64,000 nt of DNA from positions 365,737-429,736 of the forward strand of contig CAQZSK010000001.1 in NCBI GenBank assembly GCA_948934525.1, given 5' to 3'. Numbering within the stretch: position 1 is the first letter of the stretch; every line of letters begins with the position of its first letter. The DNA is from an uncultured Clostridia bacterium. Its GTDB lineage: Bacteria > Bacillota > Clostridia > TANB77 > CAG-508. Under the pieces are notes generated by a model that did not search any database, had not been told where the DNA came from, and was given only the letters and a program-made list of their open reading frames with translations. The position numbers were made by a program, and so were the translations under genes. Shown here piece after piece: positions 26,019-35,288 of this stretch.

Positions 26019-26618
26019 ATGAGTTATTATGCACCATCGATAGAAAAACTAATAGAAGCATTTGAAAAATTGCCTAGTATTGGAAATAAAACTGCAGCTA
26101 GGCTAGCTTTTCATATGCTAGATGCTACAGAAGAAGAAACAAATGAATTTGTACAAGCTATTTTAGAAGCAAAAAGTAACTTGAGATATTGTTCACAATG
26201 CTACAATATCACAGATACAGATCCTTGCCCAATATGTGGAAACCAAAATCGTGATCATACAGTCATCTGTATTGTAGAAGATGTTAGAGATGTTGTAGCA
26301 ATGGAAAGAACGCATGAATTTAAAGGTGTTTATCATGTTTTACATGGTAGTATTTCTCCAATGAATGGAGTAGGACCAGATGATATAAAAATCAAAGAAT
26401 TACTTTCAAGGTTAATGGGTGGTGAGGTAAAAGAAATTATTTTAGCAACTAATCCACGCGTAGAGGGAGAAGCAACAGCCATGTATATTTCAAAACTTGT
26501 GAAGCCATTGGGAATTAAAGTAACAAGAATTGCTCATGGTATCCCTGTGGGAGGAGATTTGGAATATACAGATGAAGTCACTCTAAGTAAAGCGCTAGAA
26601 GGTAGAAGAGAAATTTAG
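26019..26618 (+). CDS. recR: Recombination mediator RecR
   Basis: This 199-residue protein has a helix-hairpin-helix (LPSIGNKTAARLAFHML, about residues 15-31), a C4 zinc finger (CSQC...CPIC, about 57-73), and a Toprim domain (VCIVEDVRDVVAMERT...) with the C-terminal GGDLEYTDEVTL. It loads RecA in gap repair with RecF/RecO. Intact and of normal length; it is the last gene of the dnaX cluster. Confidence 0.95.
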   Translation: MSYYAPSIEKLIEAFEKLPSIGNKTAARLAFHMLDATEEETNEFVQAILEAKSNLRYCSQCYNITDTDPCPICGNQNRDHTVICIVEDVRDVVAMERTHEFKGVYHVLHGSISPMNGVGPDDIKIKELLSRLMGGEVKEIILATNPRVEGEATAMYISKLVKPLGIKVTRIAHGIPVGGDLEYTDEVTLSKALEGRREI

Positions 26619-26677
26619 TGTCAGTTTGGGGACGTTCCTTTTTCTGACACTTTTGTCAGTTTGGGGACACACCTTAA
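26619..26677 (+). repeat. REP-like element, TGTCAGTTTGGGGAC x2
   Basis: Two exact copies of TGTCAGTTTGGGGAC (26619-26633 and 26654-26668) flank a CTGACA arm that can pair with GTCAG. Related GGGGACACAYCTTA sequence recurs at 32900. Such short stem-loops are widespread in Clostridia and may be mobilised by REP-associated transposases in trans; none is in this window. Confidence 0.6.
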
Positions 26678-26686
26678 ACAAAAAAG

Positions 26687-26730
26687 CTGTAAAGGTATTA
26701 GATATATATTATTTTCTAATACTTTTACAG
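26687..26730. terminator. Bidirectional terminator between recR and glycosyltransferase
   Basis: CTGTAAAGGTATTAG and CTAATACTTTTACAG form a 15-bp near-perfect stem flanked by A and T runs between convergent genes. Confidence 0.8.
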
Positions 26731-26738
26731 TTTTTAAT

Positions 26739-27869
26739 TTAAGTATTGTTTAATAATAATTCACAAATAGTTTTTGTGGAATATTGCTTTGAAAACTTTT
26801 TGGTATTTTCTTTCATTTGTTCTAATTTATCAGAAGAGCTAAACAAATCAGTAAGTATCTTTTCTGGCAAATCATTCTTTTTGATCCAAAGCCCTACGCC
26901 ATTAGAAACTAAAAATTCTGCATTTTCTTCTTCTTGACCAGGAATAGGATTGATAATTACCATTGGGAGAGTAGAGGCTAAACTTTCAGTGGTTGTAAGC
27001 CCGCCAGGTTTTGTCACAACTAGAGAAGAAATATGCATTAATTCTGGAACTTTATCTGTAAAACCTAATACACGAACCCTATCTTTAGCATTATTATCCT
27101 TAACTAATTGCTCAAAAGCCTCTCTCATTTTTTCATTTTTTCCTGCTACTGCTACAATTTGATAATCCGAAGCTTTTTGGATAAAAGATTTTAAGATCTG
27201 AGAAGTTCTCTCCTTTCCTAATCCAAATTCACCACCACCAAAAAAAAGAATTACTTTTTTATTTAAGTCTAGTTCAAACATTTCATAAATTTTCTTATTA
27301 TCAAAATTTTCGAAGAATCTATCAGACATAGGAATTCCAGTCACAAAAATTTTATGTTCATCAACCCCATAGTTTACAATGGATTGCTTCATAGGTTCAT
27401 TAGAAACAAAGAAGTATTCTGTATATTCATGTCCAATGAGCCATTGTTTATGCATTGCAAAGTCAGTCATAATAGTTGCTAAAGTACAATTTAACTTTCC
27501 TTTTCTTTTCAAATAGCTAACCATTTGACTACTAAAAGGATGAGTAGAAACAACTAAATCAGGTTGTTTTTCCTGTAATAAATGGTTTAATTTTCTAGCC
27601 ATTAGTTTATTACTATCTTTACTAATCTTTGAAAGCAATCCTCTTTCAGAACCAGAATATACCTTTCCCCATAGCCTAGGAGCTTTTTTCGCCATTTCTC
27701 GGTAAGCACCTGTAGTAACCTTTTCAATTGGTTTATTAATATATTTCATACAATCTATCATTTCAGCTTCTACATCAGTGAAGTGTTCAGTTATGTATTT
27801 TAAAATGGATTTTGCAGCTGATAAGTGTCCACCACCATAAGAAGCGTAAAATATTAATATTTTTTTCAT
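26739..27869 (-). CDS. Diacylglycerol/processive glycosyltransferase (MGDG synthase-like, UgtP family)
   Basis: The start is the second ATG (27869) after AGGGGAG; 376 residues. It has the N-terminal MGDG-synthase motif YASYGGGHLSAAKSI (about residues 8-22), STHPFSSQMV, and a C-terminal UDP-sugar site with GKNEKMREAF, GFTDKVPELMHISSLVVTKP and PGGLTTTES. These GT28 membrane-surface enzymes build glycolipids such as glucosyl-diacylglycerol, the anchor of lipoteichoic acid-like polymers. It is transcribed convergently with recR. Confidence 0.9.
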   Translation of the reverse strand: MKKILIFYASYGGGHLSAAKSILKYITEHFTDVEAEMIDCMKYINKPIEKVTTGAYREMAKKAPRLWGKVYSGSERGLLSKISKDSNKLMARKLNHLLQEKQPDLVVSTHPFSSQMVSYLKRKGKLNCTLATIMTDFAMHKQWLIGHEYTEYFFVSNEPMKQSIVNYGVDEHKIFVTGIPMSDRFFENFDNKKIYEMFELDLNKKVILFFGGGEFGLGKERTSQILKSFIQKASDYQIVAVAGKNEKMREAFEQLVKDNNAKDRVRVLGFTDKVPELMHISSLVVTKPGGLTTTESLASTLPMVIINPIPGQEEENAEFLVSNGVGLWIKKNDLPEKILTDLFSSSDKLEQMKENTKKFSKQYSTKTICELLLNNT

Positions 27870-28000
27870 AAGTAGCATCTCCCCTTTTTACTTTTATTTT
27901 ATCATAACAAAAAACATATGAAAAGTAAAAAGATTTGAATAATTTTACAAAATATGAACAAAATATCAATTATAAACAAATTTCTAACAAGGAGCTAATA

Positions 28001-28495
28001 ATGAAAAATCAAATAATAAAGAATGTAATAATTAAAATTGGTTTGTGGATAGGATTAACTGTAATCACATTTTTAACTATATGGGGAATTTTAGAGTTAG
28101 CAGATCAAGAACAAGTTAAGGCCTCTAATAGTGGAAATACCTCAGATGTACAACTACTAGCAAGAGCTATTAATGGAGAAGCAAGGGGAGAACCATATGA
28201 AGGGCAAGTAGCTGTTGGAGCAGTTATTTTAAATCGTGTAAAAGACTCTAAATTTCCAAATACAATTGCAGGAGTTATTTATCAATCAGGGGCATTTACA
28301 GCAGTAGCAGATGGACAAATTAATGTACCAATAGAAGAAGGAGCTACAGTTGTAAAAGCAGCAAGAGATGCATTAAATGGCTGGGACCCAACTGATGGAG
28401 CAATTTATTATTTTAATCCAGCAACTGCAACTAATAAATGGATTTGGTCAAGACCATTAATTAAAACAATTGGTAAACACAGATTTTGTCGTTAA
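28001..28495 (+). CDS. sleB: Spore cortex-lytic enzyme SleB/CwlJ-type hydrolase
   Basis: The start at ATG 28001 follows AAGGAGCTAATA; 164 residues. It has one N-terminal membrane helix (about 9-32) and a Hydrolase_2 domain with LLARAINGEARGEPYEGQVAVG (catalytic Glu region, about 52-73) and YYFNPATATNKW. SleB is a lytic transglycosylase that degrades spore cortex on germination. It is short because the usual peptidoglycan-binding N-domain is absent. ypeB follows directly, the conserved functional pair. Confidence 0.9.
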   Translation: MKNQIIKNVIIKIGLWIGLTVITFLTIWGILELADQEQVKASNSGNTSDVQLLARAINGEARGEPYEGQVAVGAVILNRVKDSKFPNTIAGVIYQSGAFTAVADGQINVPIEEGATVVKAARDALNGWDPTDGAIYYFNPATATNKWIWSRPLIKTIGKHRFCR

Positions 28496-28525
28496 AAAAT
28501 ATAAATGAGAAAGGAATTAGGAGAG

Positions 28526-29911
28526 ATGGGACAAAATAAATTAGTAGATTGGAAAAATCGATTAAAAGATAGACATATGCTTAGTGTAGTTGTTGTATTA
28601 TTTGCAATTATTATTGCAATGGGAGTATGGATTTATAAAAAGCAAACAGATTATAGACAGGCTTCAGAAAATCAATATAATATGGCCTTTTTTGAATTAG
28701 TAGACTATGTACAAAATGTAGAAACTTACTTAGCTAAGTCTTTAATTTCTAGTACACCAGAACATGGAGCAGAAACATTAACTAATGTATGGAAAGAAGC
28801 AAATTTAGCACAAGTATATTTATCAAGACTTCCAATAGAAAGTGTAGAATTAGAAAAGACAGAAAAGTTTTTAAATCAAGTAAGTGATTATAGCTATTCA
28901 CTTTCACGTAAAAATATTAATAATAAAAAATTAAGTCAAGAAGATTTGAATAATTTAAAACAACTACATGATTATAGTATAGAATTAGAAAATACGTTAA
29001 ATCAATTATCAGCTGACATGAATGAGGGTAGAATTAGTTGGGGAGAATTAACTAAAAAAGGAACAATAGCTTTTGCACAAGAAGTAAGCAATATTTCAAA
29101 AAATAGTTTTACTAACCTAGAGGAAAATTTTCATGAATATTCAGGACTAATTTATGATGGAGCTTTTTCAGAGCATATTACAAAAAGAGAGAAAAAGGGA
29201 TTAACTGGTGAAAATATAAATGAAGAAAAAGCAAAGGAAATAGCCAAAAAATTTGTGGGAGAAGATAAGGTACAAGAAATTACTTTGTCTGGTAAATCAG
29301 AAAATACAAATATGGTAACTTATGATTTTGCAGTCAAAGTAAATAATGAAAAAGAAGCAAACTTAAATATTTCTATTACAGAAAAAGGTGGACATATCGT
29401 ATTTATGAATTATAATAGAAATATAGAAGCAGAAACTGTTAGTCAAGAAAGAGCAAATGAAATTGGGAAGAAGTATTTAGCAGATCGTGGATTCAAAGAT
29501 ATGAGAGAAACTTATTATTTAAAACAGGACGGAATTGTTACAATTAATTATGCATATGAACAAGATGAAGTAACCGTTTATCCAGATTTAATAAAAGTAA
29601 AAATAGCTTTAGATAATGGTGAAATTATGGGAGTTGAGACAAGTGGATATTTAAATAATCATGAAAAAAGAGATACTTCTAAAATTACAGTAACCAAAGA
29701 ACAAGCCAAGAAAAATTTGAATAAAAATTTAGAGATTAAAAGTGAAAAATTAGCAATTATTCCAACTGAGTGGAAAAGTGAGGTATTGTGCTGGGAATTT
29801 AAAGGAAAAGTAGATGACACAGATTTTTTAGTGTATATTAACTGTGAAACAGGAAAAGAAGAAGATATATTAGTCATTGTTAATACACCAAATGGTACAT
29901 TAACACATTAA
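28526..29911 (+). CDS. ypeB: Germination protein YpeB
   Basis: The start at ATG 28526 is preferred (AAAGGA and AGGAG upstream); an in-frame ATG at 28505 lacks a site. The protein has an N-terminal membrane helix (about 19-38), a helical YpeB domain and C-terminal PepSY repeats (EEKAKEIAKKFVG, ERANEIGKKYL, KEQAKKNLNKNL). YpeB protects and localises SleB in the spore. It is paired with sleB and probably made in the forespore. Confidence 0.9.
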   Translation: MGQNKLVDWKNRLKDRHMLSVVVVLFAIIIAMGVWIYKKQTDYRQASENQYNMAFFELVDYVQNVETYLAKSLISSTPEHGAETLTNVWKEANLAQVYLSRLPIESVELEKTEKFLNQVSDYSYSLSRKNINNKKLSQEDLNNLKQLHDYSIELENTLNQLSADMNEGRISWGELTKKGTIAFAQEVSNISKNSFTNLEENFHEYSGLIYDGAFSEHITKREKKGLTGENINEEKAKEIAKKFVGEDKVQEITLSGKSENTNMVTYDFAVKVNNEKEANLNISITEKGGHIVFMNYNRNIEAETVSQERANEIGKKYLADRGFKDMRETYYLKQDGIVTINYAYEQDEVTVYPDLIKVKIALDNGEIMGVETSGYLNNHEKRDTSKITVTKEQAKKNLNKNLEIKSEKLAIIPTEWKSEVLCWEFKGKVDDTDFLVYINCETGKEEDILVIVNTPNGTLTH

Positions 29912-30062
29912 AATTGGCAAAAATTTTAAAAATAATTTGAAAAAGAAAGAGCAAACTAATAATGTGAAATAAGAGTAACAAAAAGTAGAAAATACTTTCA
30001 ATGTTAATCAAGTAAGAAAAGAAAATTTCACAAATTTAAAACTCTATTAGGAGGTAAATTCG

Positions 30063-30239
30063 ATGTCAAAGAACAGCAAACTTATTTCCAATAAATTAAG
30101 AGAAGAAATCGCCAAAGAACTTGGTGTATATGATCAAGTAAAACAAGATGGCGGATGGGGAAATGTTCCATCAAAAACTTGTGGTAATATTGTTACAAAA
30201 GCAATAGAAATTGCTAATAGAACTGCTGAAAATAATTAG
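30063..30239 (+). CDS. Small acid-soluble spore protein, alpha/beta type
   Basis: This 58-residue protein follows AGGAGG, and was recognised from KLREEIAKELGVYDQV and GNVPSKTCGNIVTKAIEIA. The spacing of the two helices and the GWGN..S..CGN link match alpha/beta SASPs, which coat spore DNA and protect it from UV. It is slightly shorter than typical and has CGN where most have ENGxVGG. It is monocistronic, closed by a hairpin at 30264. Confidence 0.85.
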   Translation: MSKNSKLISNKLREEIAKELGVYDQVKQDGGWGNVPSKTCGNIVTKAIEIANRTAENN

Positions 30240-30263
30240 CAAGTAAGACAATATTTTAAGTAT

Positions 30264-30295
30264 AAAAATTCCAGTGAAAATTCGCTGGAATTTTT
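30264..30295 (+). terminator. Terminator after SASP gene
   Basis: AAAAATTCCAGTG and CGCTGGAATTTTT (13 pairs, one wobble) with a 6-base loop and a T run. Confidence 0.85.
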
Positions 30296-30320
30296 GTATG
30301 TGCTTTTTTTCTAAATATTG

Positions 30321-30350
30321 TTGCAAGAAACTATTAAACTAGCATATAAT
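30321..30350 (+). promoter_or_regulatory. SigA-type promoter for murF-ddl-yqeK
   Basis: TTGCAA (30321-30326), 18 bases, TATAAT (30345-30350), 32 bases before the murF start. Confidence 0.6.
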
Positions 30351-30382
30351 TAGAAAGAAAAATAAAAACGAGGAGCTAGCCA

Positions 30383-31774
30383 ATGGAATATAAAATTACA
30401 ATAAAAGATTTAATAGAAAAATGTAATGGAAAATTAATACAAGGGAATGAGAATATAATAATAGAAAATCTATGCAGAGATACAAGAATTTTAAAACAGG
30501 GTGAAATCTACCTTGGATTTCAAGGTGAAAAATTTAATGGTAGTATATATTATGAAGAAGCTTTAGCAAAAGGAGCAAAGGCATGTGTTTTACAAGGAAT
30601 AGAAATACCCAATAGAGTGTTAGAAAAGTATCCGAATGCTACTATTGTTTTGGTAGAAAATGTAGTAAAAGCAATGCAACAACTAGCAAGTTACAAACGA
30701 AGTTTATATCATATTCCAGTTATTGCAATTACTGGTAGTGTAGGAAAAACAAGTACAAAAGATATGATTGCAAGTGTTGTGGCACAAAAATATAAAGTAT
30801 TAAAAACACAAGGAAATTATAATAATGAAATTGGATTGCCATTAACAGTACTAAGTTTAAAAGATGAAGAGATAATGGTACTAGAAATGGGAATGAACTC
30901 TTTTGGAGAAATAAGTATATTAACCAATATTGCCAAACCAGATATAGCGGTTATCACAAATATTGGGACAGCTCATATTGGAATGTTAGGTTCCAGAGAA
31001 AACATTTTAAAAGCAAAATTAGAAATTTTGGAAGGGTTAAACCAAAAAGGAACAGTTGTAATTAATTATGATAATGATTTATTACATAATTGGTATGAAA
31101 GTGAGAAAAATCATTATCAAATTCTTACTTATGGGTTACAAGAAGGAAGCAAGGTTCTAGGGAAAAATCCGATTTTGGAAGAAAACGGAAGTAAGTGTCA
31201 AGCAATTATTGAAAATCATACTTATGAAATTTGCATTCCAATAGGAGGAGAACATTTTGTATCTAACAGTTTGTGTGCTATAGCGGTAGCAAAAGCATTA
31301 GAAATTCCAATTGAAAAAGCCATAAAAGGAATTAAGGAATTTGAGCTTACTAAAAAAAGGATGGAGATAAAAAAGAGCAAGATTGGAGCAACAATTATAA
31401 ATGACTGTTATAATGCAAACTATGACTCAATGAAAGCAGCATTGGATTATGTAGGAAAATTACCAAATAAACGAAAAGTTGCAGTATTAGGAGATATGCT
31501 AGAACTTGGTGAATATAGCAAAGATTTGCATCAAAAAGTAGGAAAAGAAATAGTAAAAAATAAAATTGATTTATTAATTTGTGTTGGTAAAGAAGTAAAA
31601 TATATGATAGAACAAGCCAAAGAAGATGGAATGAAAAGTGAAAATATATTTTGGTATGAAAATAATGAGGAAGCAATTCATAAATTAAAGCAAGAGTTAC
31701 AAGCAGAGGATGTTATATTATTAAAAGCTTCTAACAGCTTAAATTTTACACAAATTTGTGAAGCAATTATGTAA
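30383..31774 (+). CDS. murF: UDP-N-acetylmuramoyl-tripeptide--D-alanyl-D-alanine ligase MurF
   Basis: This 463-residue Mur ligase has the ATP loop ITGSVGKTSTKDM (about residues 116-128), EMGMNSFGEI (about 170-179), TNIGTAHIGMLGS and the C-terminal NDCYNANYDSM...LGDMLELG. It adds D-Ala-D-Ala to the peptidoglycan precursor in the cytoplasm. The next gene is ddl, which makes its dipeptide substrate, so the two act consecutively and are likely one operon. Confidence 0.94.
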   Translation: MEYKITIKDLIEKCNGKLIQGNENIIIENLCRDTRILKQGEIYLGFQGEKFNGSIYYEEALAKGAKACVLQGIEIPNRVLEKYPNATIVLVENVVKAMQQLASYKRSLYHIPVIAITGSVGKTSTKDMIASVVAQKYKVLKTQGNYNNEIGLPLTVLSLKDEEIMVLEMGMNSFGEISILTNIAKPDIAVITNIGTAHIGMLGSRENILKAKLEILEGLNQKGTVVINYDNDLLHNWYESEKNHYQILTYGLQEGSKVLGKNPILEENGSKCQAIIENHTYEICIPIGGEHFVSNSLCAIAVAKALEIPIEKAIKGIKEFELTKKRMEIKKSKIGATIINDCYNANYDSMKAALDYVGKLPNKRKVAVLGDMLELGEYSKDLHQKVGKEIVKNKIDLLICVGKEVKYMIEQAKEDGMKSENIFWYENNEEAIHKLKQELQAEDVILLKASNSLNFTQICEAIM

Positions 31775-31825
31775 AAAGGAAAATAGAATGATTCTCTTTT
31801 TCAGATTTTTAAGGAGGAATAAATT

Positions 31826-32887
31826 ATGAAAAAATTAGGGGTTATTTTTGGAGGCATGTCAACAGAACATGATGTGTCAATTGCATCAGGTACTTCAGTA
31901 ATACAAAACTTAAATAAAGAAAAATATGAAATTTATCCAATTTATATTGACCAAAAAGGCATATGGTATGAGTATAGTAAACCAGTAAGTGAAATTCAAA
32001 GGCTAGCAGTGGGGGAGAAATTAACCAACCTTACTCCAATTCAAAATGTAATAGAGTACCTAAAAAAGATAGAAGTTGCCTTTCCAGTTTTACATGGATT
32101 ATATGGAGAAGATGGAACAATTCAAGGAATGCTGGAGCTTTTAAAAATTCCTTATGTAGGTTGCCGCGTTTTGGGTTCGAGTATTTGTATGGATAAGGTA
32201 TATACTAAAATAGTATTAGAAAAAGCAGGAATATCACAAGCTAAGTTTATTTATATTAAAGCAATTCAAAGTGAAAATCATACGATATTTAATTATATTA
32301 ATGAACAATTCCAAGAAAAAGAAGTATCTATATCAGAAATTGCAAAAATAATAGAAGAGACAATTCACTTTCCAGTATTCGTAAAACCATCTAATTCAGG
32401 GTCATCAGTTGGAGTACATAAAGCCACAAATGAACTAGAATTAAAAGAGGCTTTATTAGATGCTATTCAATATGATACAAAAATTTTACTAGAAGAGGAA
32501 ATTATAGGGCGAGAAATAGAATGTGCAGTATTAGGAAATGAAGAAGTAAAAGCAACTTGTGTAGGAGAAGTGTTATCAGCAGAGAACTTTTACACATTTG
32601 CTGCTAAATATCAAAATGCAGCATCACGTACAGTTATCCCAGCTGAAATACAAGAGGAAAAACTAAAAGAGATTCAAAAATTAGCAGTAAAGGCTTTTAA
32701 AGCAGTGGATGGAAAAGGGCTTTCACGTGTTGACTTTTTTATAAAAAAGGAAAATAATCAAGTATATCTTAATGAAATTAATACAATGCCAGGTTTTACA
32801 CAAATTAGCATGTATCCTAAATTATGGGAGGCAAACGGTTTGAGTTATACACAATTATTAGATGAATTAATTAAATTAGCATATTAA
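31826..32887 (+). CDS. ddl: D-alanine--D-alanine ligase
   Basis: This 353-residue ATP-grasp enzyme has FGGMSTEHDVSIASG (about 8-22), VFPVLHG-like AFPVLHGLYGEDG (about 90-102), KPSNSGSSVGV (about 191-201) and EINTMPGFTQISMYPKLW near the C-terminus. A Tyr/Phe specificity residue near the omega loop (FYTFAAKYQ) suggests D-Ala rather than D-Lac use. AAGGAGG ribosome site. It follows murF by 51 bases. Confidence 0.94.
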   Translation: MKKLGVIFGGMSTEHDVSIASGTSVIQNLNKEKYEIYPIYIDQKGIWYEYSKPVSEIQRLAVGEKLTNLTPIQNVIEYLKKIEVAFPVLHGLYGEDGTIQGMLELLKIPYVGCRVLGSSICMDKVYTKIVLEKAGISQAKFIYIKAIQSENHTIFNYINEQFQEKEVSISEIAKIIEETIHFPVFVKPSNSGSSVGVHKATNELELKEALLDAIQYDTKILLEEEIIGREIECAVLGNEEVKATCVGEVLSAENFYTFAAKYQNAASRTVIPAEIQEEKLKEIQKLAVKAFKAVDGKGLSRVDFFIKKENNQVYLNEINTMPGFTQISMYPKLWEANGLSYTQLLDELIKLAY

Positions 32888-32898
32888 TATAAACACTC

Positions 32899-32952
32899 AG
32901 GGGGACACATCTTATCCTGATAGAAGTGATCAAAGGGAAAAATGTGTCCCCT
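32899..32952. repeat. REP-like stem-loop
   Basis: GGGGACACAT (32901-32910) and ATGTGTCCCC (32942-32951) form a 10-bp stem around a 31-base loop. The arm resembles the element after recR (GGGGACACACCTTA), so these are members of one dispersed family, here inserted between ddl and yqeK. Confidence 0.6.
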
Positions 32953-32978
32953 TTAGAAAACTAAGAAAGGAAATAAAA

Positions 32979-33545
32979 ATGGAAACAATAGAAAATATAC
33001 AAGAAGAACTAAGGCAAACATTATCAGGAGAAAGATACAATCACTCTATAGGAGTAATGAAAAAGGCTGAAGAATTAGCAAAGCAATATGGAATAGATGT
33101 ACACATAGCTGCTTTAACAGGATTAGCTCATGATATAGGAAAAGAAATACCAAATCAGGAGAAAATACAATATTGTAAAGAGCAGCAAATTGAAATTGAT
33201 GAAGTAGAAATACGTAATGTAGGGTTACTTCATGCTAAGGTTGGCGCACATATTACTAAGAAATTCGGTTTTACAGAAGAAATGCAAAAAGCAATCTTAT
33301 ATCATACAACAGGTCATTTAGATATGGATTTATTAGCAAAGATAATCTTTATTGCAGATAAAATTGAAGAAAATAGAGACTATGATGGTGTTGAAGAATT
33401 AAGAAAATTAGCTATACAAGATATTGATCAATGCACATTAATAATTTTAGATAAGACCATTCAAAAAAATATTGACAAAGGAGTATTGATACATCCAGAT
33501 GGAATTTTTGCTAGAAATCAGCTTTTAACACTAAAAAAATATTAA
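32979..33545 (+). CDS. YqeK-family HD-domain diadenosine tetraphosphatase
   Basis: This 188-residue HD phosphohydrolase contains HSIGVMKKAEELA (first His), LAHDIGKEIP (HD motif, about residues 48-57), LLHAKVGA and ILYHTTG, then DKIEENRDYDGVEELR. These match YqeK, which hydrolyses Ap4A symmetrically. In many Firmicutes yqeK neighbours nadD and rsfS; neither is here, so the context differs. Confidence 0.88.
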   Translation: METIENIQEELRQTLSGERYNHSIGVMKKAEELAKQYGIDVHIAALTGLAHDIGKEIPNQEKIQYCKEQQIEIDEVEIRNVGLLHAKVGAHITKKFGFTEEMQKAILYHTTGHLDMDLLAKIIFIADKIEENRDYDGVEELRKLAIQDIDQCTLIILDKTIQKNIDKGVLIHPDGIFARNQLLTLKKY

Positions 33546-33553
33546 AAACCCTA

Positions 33554-33582
33554 TTTCATTATGGAAACAAATGTGATATAAT
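33554..33582 (+). promoter_or_regulatory. Possible SigA promoter for the DnaJ-like gene
   Basis: TTTCAT (weak -35, 33554-33559), 17 bases, perfect TATAAT (33577-33582). Confidence 0.45.
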
Positions 33583-33673
33583 CTTAAACATTCTAAGTAA
33601 ATAAAAGGCAAAAAGAAAATCAAAAATAATACAAAAGACGTAGAAGATAAAAAAGAACTACTAGGGGGAAACT

Positions 33674-34591
33674 ATGATTTTCAAAGATTATTATAAAATA
33701 TTAGGTATTAACAATTATAAGGCATCTGCAGAAGAAATTAAACAGGCTTATCGTGAGCAAGCAAAAAAATATCATCCTGATATTAATACTACAAATAAAA
33801 TGGCAGAAGAGCGCTTTAAGGATATTAATGAAGCTTATAAGGTATTATCAGAAACAGCATCCCGTAGAAAATATGACAGAATGTGGTATAACAATATAGG
33901 AAAAAAGCAAAAAGTAAACTATGAAGAAAGCGCAAGAGGGACAGGCTCTATATTTAGTGACTTTTTTAATATGTTTTTTGGAGAAAGCCAAAACAAACCT
34001 GCAGGACAAAAAGAAGATAAAAAATGCAAGAAAGTTGCTATAAAAGGGGAAAATATCGAAACACAAATTAATATATCTATTCTTGAAGCTTTTTATGGTA
34101 GTGAGAAAAAGATATCTTTACGTACATTAAATGGAAAGATGAAAACCTTCACCATCAAAATTCCAGCAGGAATTCGTAACCATGAAAAAATTCGTTTAGT
34201 TGGACAAGGAAAATCTGGAGAGAATGGTGGAAGAGCTGGAGATTTATTAATTAGAGTACAAATAGAAAATGATGATAAATATAAATTGGAAGGAATTGAT
34301 TTATATACTAATTTATATTTAACACCTTGGGAAGCTGCTTTGGGAACAAAAGTTACATTGAACTCTATTAATGAAGAAATTTCTTTACATGTACCACAAG
34401 GAATTCAAAGTGGAGAAACGATTCATTTGAAAGAAAAAGGATATCTAGATGGAAAAGGCGGAAGAGGAGAGTTAATTACCAATATTTGTATTATGGTACC
34501 AAAGACCATGACAGAGAAAGAACAAGAACTTTTCAAAGAACTAAAGGAAGTTTCAAACTATGACCCAAGAACTATTTATAATAAAATATAA
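33674..34591 (+). CDS. DnaJ-like co-chaperone without zinc finger (CbpA type)
   Basis: This 305-residue protein has a J domain (residues 4-70) with the KKYHPD motif, a short linker instead of a full Gly/Phe region, no CxxCxGxG zinc repeats, and a DnaJ C-terminal domain (about 125-290) with GLVGQGKSGENGGRAGDLLI-like features (seen as RLVGQGKSG) and HVPQGIQSGETIHL. It is a type B Hsp40 that stimulates DnaK ATPase. It is alone, apart from dnaK. Confidence 0.88.
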   Translation: MIFKDYYKILGINNYKASAEEIKQAYREQAKKYHPDINTTNKMAEERFKDINEAYKVLSETASRRKYDRMWYNNIGKKQKVNYEESARGTGSIFSDFFNMFFGESQNKPAGQKEDKKCKKVAIKGENIETQINISILEAFYGSEKKISLRTLNGKMKTFTIKIPAGIRNHEKIRLVGQGKSGENGGRAGDLLIRVQIENDDKYKLEGIDLYTNLYLTPWEAALGTKVTLNSINEEISLHVPQGIQSGETIHLKEKGYLDGKGGRGELITNICIMVPKTMTEKEQELFKELKEVSNYDPRTIYNKI

Positions 34592-34641
34592 AAGCAGTTT
34601 TATAAAACAACCAAAAGTTAACATAAATTCAAGCAAAAACG

Positions 34642-34670
34642 TTGACAGTTAGGCTGTTTTGTATTATAAT
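34642..34670 (+). promoter_or_regulatory. Consensus SigA promoter for the VirD4-like locus
   Basis: TTGACA (34642-34647), exactly 17 bases, TATAAT (34665-34670): a full consensus promoter 76 bases before the 34747 start, implying strong vegetative expression of the three-gene unit. Confidence 0.8.
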
Positions 34671-34746
34671 TAAACTTAGTGATAGAAATGAAAACAAAAG
34701 ACAAACTATGCATTGTACGAGGATTCATAGAAAAGGAGTGTAGAAG

Positions 34747-35271
34747 ATGGACTCAATACAAGGAAAACACTTTAGTATTACTGATCCACAAGGAGTAAAT
34801 ACAGTAATATATCGAATTAATAAAACAGATAAAAGTTTATTAGACGAATATCCAAAATATACGGTGCAACGTCTGGAATATGCAGAAGAGTTAAAAGGAG
34901 ATTTAAGAAAAAAAACCTTTTTTGTTGACGAACCTGAAAATGAGGAAGACTTAGTTATACTATCTTTTGGGCAAGATAAAGTAGTTGTAAATATGGGAAT
35001 TTTAGCAGAAGACAAAGTGAAAATTGCTAAACGCCCAATTCCAATTAAATTTGATACTTTATATTCTGAAAAAGAGTCAGAATATAAAGAATTTAAATAT
35101 ACACCAGATTTGAAAAGGCCAATATCTATTATAGACCCAGAAACAACAGAAGAAGTCAAACCAGTTTTATACTTTGACGGAGAAACAAATGAAGTTAAAG
35201 GTAAATGCAAATTAAAACCATTTAAATCGTATTTTGCATTTGAAATTCGCGATAAGAAAGATGATGTCTAA
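34747..35271 (+). CDS. Hypothetical protein of the coupling-protein locus (174 aa)
   Basis: This acidic soluble protein has no membrane segment, is rich in Lys/Glu/Asp, and has beta-strand-like spacing (FSITDPQGVNTVIYRI, FFVDEPENEEDLVILSFG, PVLYFDGETNEVKGK). I do not recognise a family. It is the first gene behind a consensus promoter and is followed 17 bases later by a second small gene and then a VirD4-like ATPase, so a role as substrate, adaptor or chaperone of that ATPase is a reasonable but untested inference. Confidence 0.8.
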   Translation: MDSIQGKHFSITDPQGVNTVIYRINKTDKSLLDEYPKYTVQRLEYAEELKGDLRKKTFFVDEPENEEDLVILSFGQDKVVVNMGILAEDKVKIAKRPIPIKFDTLYSEKESEYKEFKYTPDLKRPISIIDPETTEEVKPVLYFDGETNEVKGKCKLKPFKSYFAFEIRDKKDDV

Positions 35272-35288
35272 GAGGAGGAGCTAGAGAT